Notes under the pieces: generated by a model | What the model saw: only the letters and a program-made list of their open reading frames with translations | Database searches by the model: none | Told to the model about the DNA's origin: nothing | Assembly: GCA_900553935.1 (NCBI GenBank) | Contig: USFK01000014.1 | Span: 1 to 18,233 of the forward strand | Direction of reading: 5' to 3' | DNA from: an uncultured Collinsella sp. | GTDB lineage: Bacteria > Actinomycetota > Coriobacteriia > Coriobacteriales > Coriobacteriaceae | DNA length: 18,233 bases | Position numbers and translations under genes: made by a program | Part shown: positions 1 through 7,225 of the stretch, in pieces | How positions within the stretch are numbered: the first letter of the stretch is position 1 | How the letters are laid out: each line of letters starts with the position of its first letter

Positions 1-55
<55 letters not shown>

Positions 56-113
56 AGGACTGCCCGAGCAGGCAATCAAATATATTGCGGGCGGGCACGC
101 GGCCCAGTCGGCT

Positions 114-1319
114 TTACGACAGCGCAATACCGCCAAGCCAGCCCCAACGCACGCCAGAGCCAGTACCATAAAAGCTAATGAACGAATCAAGCGACTTAGA
201 CGTAATGGCGCCCTCGTTGCTCATTACGATGCCGCCGCCAACGTAGATACCCACATGACCGTAGATAAGGCCCGGAGCACCCGTGCCGCTGTGCGAGGAA
301 TCGGCCACGATCATGCCCACCTGCAGCGCCGAGCGGTCGGAGCTATAGCACCAGGCGTTGAACATGTCACACGCGTTGCCGCCAAAATAGCCCACGCCGG
401 CATTGCGGAAGACATTGGTAACCCACGCCGCGCACCAGTTCTGACCCGGCGAAGGCGTGGAGTAGCACGCGTTGACGACGGCCTGCTGCTTGCCCGAGCC
501 GGCATTCTGCTGCGGAGTTCCGGGCGCATACGATCCACCGCCCGAGCTCGAACCACCCGAGTAGGAATTGTTCTTGTTCGCGGCGGCCGCGGCAGCGGCG
601 GCCTTCCTAGCGGCCTCCTCGGCCTGGGCGGCAGCGAGAATCTCGGAATCGCGCTGAGCCATGAGCTCCTTGACGTCGTCGGAAAGACCGTTCAGCACGG
701 TCTGGACTTCTTGCTGCTTGGCCTGCATATCCTGCATCTGAGCCGTCTGCTGGTCCTTGAGTTTCTCCAGGTTGGCCTTTTGTGCTTCGAGCTCGGTCTT
801 CTGCGCGTCGAGCTCAGCCTGAATCGTCTGGATATCCTCGATGGCATCGCGGTCGCTCTTGTTGATCTTCTCAACGTAATGCGCGTTGGCGACGAGTTCC
901 TCAAACGAGCCAGAGGCCAGCAGCAGCGACAGGATGTTCGTACCGCCGGACTTGTAGCTGGCGGCCACGCGATCGGAAAGGTCGTTGCGCTTCTTCTTGA
1001 GCTCGGCCTTCTTTTCATCGATCTGGGCCTGCGTGTCGTCAATCTTGCCCTGGACATTCTCGATGTCGTTGAGGGTCTGGGCATTCTTGTTGGCCAGCGC
1101 CGCATACTCATTTGCGATGCTGTCGAGCTGGGCCTGAACCTCGTCGAGTTGGGCCTGGGCGGCATTCAATTTATCGGTGGTTTCTTTGGAAGCCTCCGCC
1201 GCATGGGCGCGAGTGGGCAGGCCAAAAAGAACTGCCGCAGAAGCGGCGCCGAACAGGGCCTTAAGGGCAGTGCGGCGCGAGAGCTCCTGGGAAAGGATGG
1301 AATCGCTGTTTGGTGACAT
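114..1319 (-). CDS. Secreted coiled-coil peptidoglycan hydrolase (PcsB-like N-terminus, CHAP/NlpC-type C-terminus)
   Basis: A 401-residue exported cell-wall hydrolase. Residues 1-40 form a signal peptide with a twin-arginine motif (SRRTALK, residues 14-20), a hydrophobic core and an AHA cleavage site near residue 40. Residues 45-240 are a long Gln/Glu/Lys/Ala-rich coiled coil, containing the segment around 120-155 (SYKSGGTNILSLLLASGSFE) typical of PcsB-type hydrolases. An Ala-rich then Gly/Ser-rich linker (230-280) leads to the catalytic domain. There Cys296 in NWCAAWVTNVF and His355 in GHVGIYVG fit the Cys-His pair of CHAP or NlpC/P60 amidases/endopeptidases. The ATG at 1319 is preceded by GGAG five bases upstream. 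The likely role is septal peptidoglycan cleavage during division. It is transcribed divergently from galE. Family assignment is firm; the exact bond cut is not known. Confidence 0.87.
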   Translation of the reverse strand: MSPNSDSILSQELSRRTALKALFGAASAAVLFGLPTRAHAAEASKETTDKLNAAQAQLDEVQAQLDSIANEYAALANKNAQTLNDIENVQGKIDDTQAQIDEKKAELKKKRNDLSDRVAASYKSGGTNILSLLLASGSFEELVANAHYVEKINKSDRDAIEDIQTIQAELDAQKTELEAQKANLEKLKDQQTAQMQDMQAKQQEVQTVLNGLSDDVKELMAQRDSEILAAAQAEEAARKAAAAAAAANKNNSYSGGSSSGGGSYAPGTPQQNAGSGKQQAVVNACYSTPSPGQNWCAAWVTNVFRNAGVGYFGGNACDMFNAWCYSSDRSALQVGMIVADSSHSGTGAPGLIYGHVGIYVGGGIVMSNEGAITSKSLDSFISFYGTGSGVRWGWLGGIALS

Positions 1320-1380
1320 ATGTACTCCGTTACATGCTTATTTATATGTCGCTCAACTCATACATATTAGCGTACATATG
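1317..1380. repeat. Inverted repeat around the hydrolase start
   Basis: CATATGTAC (1317-1325) and GTACATATG (1372-1380) are perfect inverted copies flanking 46 bases of AT-rich DNA. This spans the start codon and leader of the minus-strand hydrolase gene. TACAT/ATGTA words recur between the arms. It could be an operator or an mRNA leader hairpin; no function is shown. The rest of the 1320-1585 gap also contains a second inverted pair, CAATTGT (1438-1444) and ACAATTG (1458-1464), and no gene. Confidence 0.4.
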
Positions 1381-1542
1381 GCGCGTCCCAACGATTTCCA
1401 CGAACGGCAGGAAACTACAAGGTCGGCGGCTCGTAAGCAATTGTCAAATTTGAGGTAACAATTGAGCAAGCTCTTATATGAGTACGTTAACATAATCCTC
1501 TGCTTTTCCTACAGTGCACCATTTGGGCGTCCCCGCCTGCGC

Positions 1543-1548
1543 TATACT
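1543..1548 (+). promoter_or_regulatory. Candidate -10 element for galE
   Basis: TATACT lies about 38 bases upstream of the chosen galE ATG and is the best -10 match close to the gene. No good -35 is placed at 16-18 bases; TTGGGC at 1523-1528 is only 14 away. A second candidate further up is TTGAGG (1450-1455) with TTATAT (1474-1479) at 18-base spacing. Either could serve. Confidence 0.35.
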
Positions 1549-1585
1549 CCCCTCTAGAAGTGTTCCTGATTCGATAGGAGACTAC

Positions 1586-2647
1586 ATGTCCAAAGCACTC
1601 GACCCCAAAGACACCTGCGTCCTCGTTACCGGTGGCGCCGGCTTTATCGGCTCGCACACCGTCGTTCAGCTGCTCGAGGGTGGCTACCAGGTCGTCATCG
1701 TCGATGATCTCTCCAACTCCAGCGCCGTCGCCGTCGACCGCGTCAAGACCATCGTGGGCGACGAAGCCGCCAAGAACCTCACCTTCTACAAGGCCAACGT
1801 GCTCGACCGCGATGCGATGAACAAGATCTTCGATACCCATCAGATCGACCGTGTCATCCACTTTGCCGGCTTTAAGGCCGTCGGCGAGTCGGTGAGCAAG
1901 CCCGTCGAGTACTACCACAACAACATCGAGAACACCCTGGTGCTCATCGACGTCATGCGCAACCATGGCTGCAAGTCCATCATCTTCTCGAGCTCCTCGA
2001 CCGTCTACGGCGACCCGGACAACCCGCCCGTCACCGAGGAAGACCCCAAGAAGCCCGCAACCAACCCCTATGGCTGGACCAAGTGGATGATCGAGCAGAT
2101 CCTTATGGACGTCCACACCGCCGACCCCGAGTGGGACGTCGTGCTGCTCCGTTACTTCAACCCCATCGGCGCTCATCCGTCGGGCCTGATCGGCGAGGAC
2201 CCCAAGGGCATCCCCAACAACCTGGTGCCCTATGTCGCCCAGGTCGCCGTGGGCAAGCTCGAGGCCGTTCAGGTCTATGGCAACGACTACCCCACCCCCG
2301 ACGGCACCGGCGTGCGCGACTACATCCACGTGTGCGATCTGGCCTCTGGTCACGTTGCCGCCCTTAACTGGATGAACGGCAAAACCGGCGTCGAGATCTT
2401 TAACCTGGGCACCGGCACCGGCACCTCGGTACTCGAGGTCGTCGCCGCCTTCTCCAAGGCTTGTGGCAAGGAGCTGCCCTACGTGATCCGCGAGCGCCGC
2501 GCCGGCGACATCGCTGCCAACTGGTGCGATGCCTCCAAGGCCGAGCGCATGATGGGCTGGAAGGCCCAGTACGACATCGCGGACATGTGCCGCGATAGCT
2601 GGAACTGGCAGAGCCACAACCCCAACGGCTTCGCCGACGCCGAGTAG
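1586..2647 (+). CDS. galE: UDP-glucose 4-epimerase
   Basis: Interconverts UDP-glucose and UDP-galactose in the cytoplasm (Leloir pathway; also supplies UDP-galactose for surface polysaccharide). The 353-residue protein has the usual family length. The NAD-binding Rossmann motif TGGAGFIG is at residues 15-22. The catalytic SSSTVYG strand is near 136-142 and the YxxxK pair is Tyr162/Lys166 (YGWTK). The conserved region NLGTGTGTSVLEVV lies in the C-terminal sugar-binding part. The frame stays open to 1514, but the ATG at 1586 follows an AGGAG five bases upstream and gives the family N-terminus, so I use it. It stands alone between its own promoter region and a strong terminator, upstream of malQ. 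It is not preceded by galK or galT here. Confidence 0.95.
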   Translation: MSKALDPKDTCVLVTGGAGFIGSHTVVQLLEGGYQVVIVDDLSNSSAVAVDRVKTIVGDEAAKNLTFYKANVLDRDAMNKIFDTHQIDRVIHFAGFKAVGESVSKPVEYYHNNIENTLVLIDVMRNHGCKSIIFSSSSTVYGDPDNPPVTEEDPKKPATNPYGWTKWMIEQILMDVHTADPEWDVVLLRYFNPIGAHPSGLIGEDPKGIPNNLVPYVAQVAVGKLEAVQVYGNDYPTPDGTGVRDYIHVCDLASGHVAALNWMNGKTGVEIFNLGTGTGTSVLEVVAAFSKACGKELPYVIRERRAGDIAANWCDASKAERMMGWKAQYDIADMCRDSWNWQSHNPNGFADAE

Positions 2648-2669
2648 CAAAAACCTACATACCGCTCTT

Positions 2670-2703
2670 GCCCCGATCTCACGTTGTGAGGTCGGGGCTT
2701 TTT
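2670..2703 (+). terminator. Rho-independent terminator of galE
   Basis: A 13-bp stem (2670-2682 with 2686-2698, one T-G wobble) closes a GTT loop and is followed by five T. It sits 22 bases after the galE stop and separates galE from malQ transcription. Confidence 0.9.
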
Positions 2704-2755
2704 CATGGCATGTAACCATTCGCCGAAAATCGACCAACTTTTTTATCTTGCCTGT

Positions 2756-2774
2756 ACATGTTTAAACAACATGT
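2756..2774 (+). promoter_or_regulatory. Candidate TreR-like operator upstream of malQ
   Basis: The core ATGTTTAAACAA (2758-2769) matches 11 of 12 bases of the palindrome found at the other sugar promoters of this window. It also lies inside a second inverted repeat, ACATGTT (2756-2762) and AACATGT (2768-2774). A TACAAT -10-like hexamer follows at 2777-2782, so a bound protein would cover the -35/spacer region. Interpretation as the binding site of the GntR-family regulator at 11898-12617 is inference from motif sharing. Confidence 0.5.
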
Positions 2775-2776
2775 TT

Positions 2777-2782
2777 TACAAT
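2777..2782 (+). promoter_or_regulatory. Candidate -10 element of malQ
   Basis: TACAAT (2777-2782) is the best -10 match upstream of malQ; no convincing -35 is present at 17 bases, where the operator sits instead. It would give a leader of about 80 bases. The same hexamer precedes the PTS fusion gene at 12779-12784. Confidence 0.45.
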
Positions 2783-2867
2783 AGGCGTATCGAATCAGAA
2801 CATCGGAGGCGGACTGCACACCCATCGGCAGGCCGACCCCACAACAAGAAGGTTGGTGAGCGCATTC

Positions 2868-4373
2868 ATGGAGCGTGCAAGCGGCGTCCTCATGCCCGTC
2901 TCATCTCTGCCCGGACCATACGGAATCGGCGGCTTTGGCTGGAATGCCTACGACTTCGTCGATTTTCTCGCCTCATGCAAACAACATTACTGGCAGATTC
3001 TGCCCCTTACGACGACCAGCTATGGCGATTCGCCCTATCAGTCGTTCTCGGCCCGCGCAGGCAACCCCAACTTTATCGACTTTGCCGAGCTTATCGAGGC
3101 AGGGTATCTGGAGCAGCGCGATATCGATGGCGTGTATCTGGGATCCGACCCCAGCAATGTCGACTACGGTGCCATCTTTGGTGGCCGCCGTCAGATTCTC
3201 GACCGCGCCGCCGAGCGCTTTGCTGCCGACAAGCCGGCCGATTTCGATGACTTTATCCAGGCCAACGAGGACTGGCTCATCCCCTACTGTGAGTTCATGA
3301 CCGTCAAAGAGGAGTGCGGTCTCAAGGCGTTTTGGGAGTGGCCCGCGGAGCTCCGCACCCGCGGCGAGGCTTCCGCCAAGGTCTGCGCCGACCATCCGGC
3401 GCGTATGCTCTACCACCAGATGACGCAGTACTTCTTCGATCGCCAGTGGAGCCGCCTCAAGGCCTATGCCAACGAGCGCGACATTCTCATCATCGGCGAC
3501 CTGCCCATCTATGTCTCGCGTGACTCCGTCGAGATGTGGGCGACGCCTGAGCTCTTTAAGATCGACACCGCCGGCAATCCCGTGAGCGTCGCCGGCACGC
3601 CGCCCGACCAGTTCTCGGCCACCGGCCAGTACTGGGGCAACCCCATCTACGACTGGGACGCCATGGAGTCCGACGGCTTCTCCTGGTGGGAGGGCCGCAT
3701 TCGCGCCGCCCTCGACATGTACGACGTCATCCGCCTGGATCACTTCCGCGGCTTCGAGGCCTATTGGGAGGTGCCGTTCTCCTCGCCCGATTCGTCCTAC
3801 GGTTCGTGGACGCAGGGTCCCGGCCTCAAGTTCTTCAAGACGCTCGAGGAAAAGCTCGGCACGCTGCCCATCATCGCCGAGGACCTGGGCTTCCTCACCC
3901 CCGGCGTCATCGACATGCGCGACAACTCGGGCTTCCCCGGCATGAAGATCCTGCAGTTTGCCTTTGAGGGCACCAACTCGTACTACCTGCCGCATAACTA
4001 CATCGCCAACACCGTCGCCTATGTGGGCACCCACGATAACGAGACGGCGCGCGGTTGGTTTGAGGGAACGGCCACCCCGCGTCAGCGCGAGCAGGCAGCC
4101 CTGTACACCCATCAGCAGGCCGGCGAACCCATGGCAGATGCACTCAATCGCACCATCGCCGCCAGCGTGAGCGACACGTGCATCTACACCATGCAGGACC
4201 TGCTCAACTTGGGCAACGAGGCGCGCATCAACACCCCTGCCACGTTGGGCGGCAACTGGACCTGGCGCATGCTCGACGGCGCCATCACCCGCGAGCTCGA
4301 GCACAAACTCACCGACTGGACCGAGACCTACTTCCGCATCCCGTCGGAAGCCGAAATCGAGCTTCCTCAATAG
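2868..4373 (+). CDS. malQ: 4-alpha-glucanotransferase (amylomaltase, GH77)
   Basis: Transfers alpha-1,4-glucan segments between maltodextrins, releasing glucose and lengthening chains for phosphorylase. The 501-residue protein is the short bacterial/plant DPE1-type form. The family N-terminus is present (SGVLMPVSSLPGPYGIGGFG, then YGDSPYQSFSA with GNP). Catalytic residues visible are the nucleophile Asp291 in VIRLDHFRGFEAYWEVP, the acid/base Glu338 in IIAEDLG and Asp390 in THDNETARGW. An in-frame TTG at 2853 and GTG at 2856 lie upstream, but the ATG at 2868 has GGTGAG seven bases before it and fits the family start. It is followed by glgP after 129 bases and probably shares a transcript with it. 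A TreR-like operator in its promoter suggests induction with the alpha-glucoside transporters. Confidence 0.95.
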   Translation: MERASGVLMPVSSLPGPYGIGGFGWNAYDFVDFLASCKQHYWQILPLTTTSYGDSPYQSFSARAGNPNFIDFAELIEAGYLEQRDIDGVYLGSDPSNVDYGAIFGGRRQILDRAAERFAADKPADFDDFIQANEDWLIPYCEFMTVKEECGLKAFWEWPAELRTRGEASAKVCADHPARMLYHQMTQYFFDRQWSRLKAYANERDILIIGDLPIYVSRDSVEMWATPELFKIDTAGNPVSVAGTPPDQFSATGQYWGNPIYDWDAMESDGFSWWEGRIRAALDMYDVIRLDHFRGFEAYWEVPFSSPDSSYGSWTQGPGLKFFKTLEEKLGTLPIIAEDLGFLTPGVIDMRDNSGFPGMKILQFAFEGTNSYYLPHNYIANTVAYVGTHDNETARGWFEGTATPRQREQAALYTHQQAGEPMADALNRTIAASVSDTCIYTMQDLLNLGNEARINTPATLGGNWTWRMLDGAITRELEHKLTDWTETYFRIPSEAEIELPQ

Positions 4374-4422
4374 GAGCTACCGCGCCCGACCCCTCCCCAC
4401 CGTGCGGACGCGCTTGCTTTTT

Positions 4423-4456
4423 CCCGCGCGAGGCCACCCCAATCCCCTCGCGCGGG
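4423..4456 (+). terminator. Partial terminator or processing hairpin between malQ and glgP
   Basis: A perfect 11-bp GC-rich stem (4423-4433 with 4446-4456) with a 12-base loop is followed by CTTCTTA, a poor U-tract. It may attenuate read-through into glgP or stabilise the malQ message. I do not see a separate glgP promoter, so full termination seems unlikely. Confidence 0.5.
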
Positions 4457-4502
4457 CTTCTTATGAATTGCAGACATGAAACAACCCATCACAGGAGAAA
4501 AC

Positions 4503-6770
4503 ATGCCCCAAATTAACCTCATGGAACTCGCCGAGCAGTCTTTTGGCACCTCGCTCGAGCAGCTCGACGACCGTCGCATTTACAAGCTGCTGGTCAAACT
4601 CGTGCAGGAGCGCTCCGCCGCCTGCCCGCTCAACAACGGCAAGAAAAAGCTCTATTACATTTCCGCCGAATTTTTGATCGGCAAGCTGCTCATCAACAAC
4701 ATGATCGACCTCGGCATCTACGATGAGGTTAAGGACCAGCTCACCGCCGCAGGCCACGACCTCAACAAGATCGAGGAGTTCGAGGTCGAGCCGTCGCTCG
4801 GCAACGGCGGCCTGGGCCGCCTGGCCGCATGCTTCCTGGATTCCATCGCCACGCTGGGCTTGACCGGCGATGGCGTGGGCCTCAACTATCACTACGGCCT
4901 GTTCCGTCAGCGCTTTGTCGACAACCAGCAGAAGGCCGTCCCCGACGAGTGGCTCGGTGAGCAGGACATCCTAGTCGACGACGGCCGCTCCTACACCGTC
5001 GAGTTCGGCGATTTTGCCGTTACCTCCAAGCTCGTCAACATCGACGTGCCCGGTTACGGCCAGCCCACCAAGAACCGTCTGCGCCTGTTCGACCTGGCGA
5101 GCGTCGACGACGGCCTGGTCCCCGGCAGCTCCATCGACTTCGACAAGACCGAGATCGCCAAGAACCTCACCTTGTTCCTCTACCCCGACGATTCCGACGA
5201 GCAGGGCCGCCTGCTTCGCATCTATCAGGAGTACTTCATGGTGAGCAACGCCGCCCAGCTCCTGATCGACGAGGCCGTCGAGCGCGGCAGCAACCTGCAC
5301 GATCTGGCCGACTACGCCGTGGTCCAAATTAACGACACGCACCCCACCATGGTCATCCCCGAGCTCATTCGCTTGCTCACCACCGAGCATGGCATCGAGT
5401 TTGACGAGGCCGTGACCATCGTACGCTCCATGGTCGCCTACACTAACCACACGATCCTTGCCGAGGCGCTCGAGAAGTGGCCGCTCGCCAGCCTGCAGAA
5501 GGTCTCCCCTGCCATCGCCGACATTATCGTCAAGCTCGATGAGATCGCGAAAGCCGAGCACGATGACCCGCGCGTCGCCATCATCGACGAGCACGACACC
5601 GTCCACATGGCCCACATGGACATCCACTTTGGCTTCTCCATCAACGGCGTAGCCGCCCTCCACACCAAGATCCTGGAGGACACCGAGCTTCATCCGTTCT
5701 ACGAGATCTATCCCGAGAAGTTCTCCAACAAGACCAACGGCATCACCTTCCGCAGCTGGATCCATGGAGCCAACCCCGCGCTCGCCAGCCTGCTCGACGA
5801 TGTAATCGGCACCGACTGGCGCAGCACCGGCGATCTGAACAAACTCGCCAAGTTCGCCGACGACAAGGACGTTCTTGAGCGCCTGGCCGCCACCAAGGTC
5901 GAGGCCAAGGCCATCATGCGCCAGTTCATGGCGCTCGAGCAGGGCGTGACCATTCCCTCCAACGCCATCATCGACGTCCAGGTCAAGCGCATCCACGAGT
6001 ACAAGCGTCAGCAGATGCTCGCGCTCTACATCATCTGGAAGTACTTCGATATCAAGAACGGCAACAGGCCTAAGCACCCTGTCACCATCATCTTTGGCGG
6101 CAAGGCGGCGCCTGCCTACACTATCGCGCAGGACATCATCCATCTGATCCTGACGCTGTCGCAGTGGATTGCAAACGACCCCGACGTGGCTCCCTACCTG
6201 CAGGTTGTCATGATCGAGAACTACAACGTCACCGCCGCCGAGCGCGTGATCCCCGCCGCTGACATCTCCGAGCAGATCAGCCTGGCCTCCAAGGAGGCGA
6301 GCGGCACCTCCAACATGAAGTTCATGCTCAACGGCGCCCTAACCCTGTGCACGCTCGACGGTGCCAACGTGGAGATTGCCGAGCTCGTGGGCGACGAGAA
6401 CATCTATACCTTTGGTGCCTCGTCCAAACAGGTCGAGCAGCTCTACGCCGACGGCACCTACAACGCCGGTGCGCTCTACCGCAAGCCCGGCATTAAACTG
6501 CTGGTGGACTTCATCACCAACCCGGCCTTTATGGCAACCGGCAACGCCGAGCGCCTGCAGCGCCTGCACGACGACATTAAGGGCAAGGACTGGTTTATGG
6601 CCCTGCTCGACATTGAGGAGTACATCCAGACCAAGGAGCGCGTGCTGGCCGACTACGAGGACCAGGACGCCTGGATGCGCAAGGCGCTCATCAATATCGC
6701 CAACGCCGGCGCCTTCTCGTCCGACCGTACGATCTCCCAGTACAACGACGAGATCTGGCACCTGAGCTAA
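4503..6770 (+). CDS. glgP: Glycogen/maltodextrin phosphorylase (GT35)
   Basis: Releases glucose-1-phosphate from alpha-1,4-glucans with inorganic phosphate, using pyridoxal phosphate. Family motifs run in order: YYISAEFLIGKLL near residue 50, GNGGLGRLAACFLDS, NDTHPTMVIPELIR, VKRIHEYKRQQ, and the PLP-binding EASGTSNMKF with Lys606. The 755 residues are shorter than the roughly 815 of the E. coli enzymes, but all core motifs are present. The frame opens at 4476, but the ATG at 4503 has AGGAG five bases upstream and is chosen. With malQ next door it forms the cytoplasmic maltodextrin pair: MalQ remodels short oligosaccharides and GlgP shortens long ones. Glycogen versus imported maltodextrin as the main substrate cannot be decided from sequence. 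Confidence 0.95.
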   Translation: MPQINLMELAEQSFGTSLEQLDDRRIYKLLVKLVQERSAACPLNNGKKKLYYISAEFLIGKLLINNMIDLGIYDEVKDQLTAAGHDLNKIEEFEVEPSLGNGGLGRLAACFLDSIATLGLTGDGVGLNYHYGLFRQRFVDNQQKAVPDEWLGEQDILVDDGRSYTVEFGDFAVTSKLVNIDVPGYGQPTKNRLRLFDLASVDDGLVPGSSIDFDKTEIAKNLTLFLYPDDSDEQGRLLRIYQEYFMVSNAAQLLIDEAVERGSNLHDLADYAVVQINDTHPTMVIPELIRLLTTEHGIEFDEAVTIVRSMVAYTNHTILAEALEKWPLASLQKVSPAIADIIVKLDEIAKAEHDDPRVAIIDEHDTVHMAHMDIHFGFSINGVAALHTKILEDTELHPFYEIYPEKFSNKTNGITFRSWIHGANPALASLLDDVIGTDWRSTGDLNKLAKFADDKDVLERLAATKVEAKAIMRQFMALEQGVTIPSNAIIDVQVKRIHEYKRQQMLALYIIWKYFDIKNGNRPKHPVTIIFGGKAAPAYTIAQDIIHLILTLSQWIANDPDVAPYLQVVMIENYNVTAAERVIPAADISEQISLASKEASGTSNMKFMLNGALTLCTLDGANVEIAELVGDENIYTFGASSKQVEQLYADGTYNAGALYRKPGIKLLVDFITNPAFMATGNAERLQRLHDDIKGKDWFMALLDIEEYIQTKERVLADYEDQDAWMRKALINIANAGAFSSDRTISQYNDEIWHLS

Positions 6771-6795
6771 TTCGGTTTCATCGCCCATCCTCTTG

Positions 6796-6829
6796 AAAAC
6801 GGAGCCACGGCAACGCGGCTCCGTTTTTT
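6796..6829 (+). terminator. Rho-independent terminator of glgP
   Basis: AAAACGGAGCC (6796-6806) pairs perfectly with GGCTCCGTTTT, with a 10-base loop and a run of six T (6824-6829). The A-tract on the left side could also let it work on the opposite strand. Confidence 0.92.
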
Positions 6830-6869
6830 GTGCCCGCACGTTACCCTGTGATCCGACTCGGCCAAACAA

Positions 6870-7085
6870 TCTCGATCCATAACAACTACTCAACCAAAAC
6901 GGTCCCAGCTGTTACAGATTGAGACATACCGGCCCCTCCCCTTGGGTTTATCTCAATCTGTAACATCTAGCAGGTGAAATTCGCCTTTGGTGTTACAGAT
7001 TTAGATGAAATGGTTAGCTCAGCGGAACCGCCTCGATCTGTAACATCTAACGTCCGAAATCGGCCCTATCCGTTACAGATCGAGA
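6870..7085. repeat. Regular array of alternating inverted 14-bp repeats
   Basis: The word GTTACAGATYGAGA occurs at 6911-6924 (+), 6951-6964 (-), 6992-7005 (+, GATTTAGA variant), 7031-7044 (-, last base varied) and 7072-7085 (+). A decayed copy is at 6870-6883 (-). Starts are 39-41 bases apart and orientation alternates strictly. The two minus-to-plus spacers (6965-6991 and 7045-7071) share a pattern, ATCTA.C....GAAAT..GCC, so the unit may be an approximately 81-bp tandem duplication. Neighbouring copies can form 13-14 bp hairpins. There is no credible gene in 6830-7120. It lies between two convergent operons' terminators. The function is unknown. Confidence 0.8.
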
Positions 7086-7120
7086 CAAACGACCGGTCAG
7101 ACAGTCCCAACACAAAGAAA

Positions 7121-7155
7121 GGCTCCCCTCTCGCCCAGTGGACGAGAGGGGAGCC
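7121..7155 (-). terminator. Terminator of the ABC transporter operon
   Basis: A perfect 13-bp stem (7121-7133 with 7143-7155) with a 9-base loop. On the minus strand it is followed by TTTCTTTGTG. It lies about 70 bases beyond the ATPase stop and ends the four-gene minus-strand operon. The 7156-7225 stretch holds only short GC hairpins. Confidence 0.88.
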
Positions 7156-7225
7156 TTATATGTGACCGCGGCAAAAGGATGGCAAAGCCGCAGTCGCCCA
7201 AAGGGAGGGCCTGGATGCACCGGGC

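Noticed and set aside
255..1316. Open frame of 353 codons opposite the peptidoglycan hydrolase
   Set aside because: It is the complement of a coiled-coil coding region; the translation is Leu/Gly/Arg-rich with no recognisable domain.
1487..2737. 416-codon frame opposite galE
   Set aside because: It has a Val/Gly/Asp/His-rich shadow composition, and galE on the plus strand has all its family motifs.
4423..4456. Full terminator between malQ and glgP
   Set aside because: The stem is strong but the T-run is poor and no glgP promoter follows, so I list it only as a partial or processing structure.
4476..4502. Earlier ATG for glgP
   Set aside because: The AGGAG at 4493-4497 would lie inside the coding region, and it directs the ATG at 4503, which gives the normal family N-terminus.
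6870..7085. CRISPR array, because of the regular repeat spacing
   Set aside because: Repeats are only 14 bp, alternate in orientation, and their spacers are partly conserved; no cas genes are nearby.
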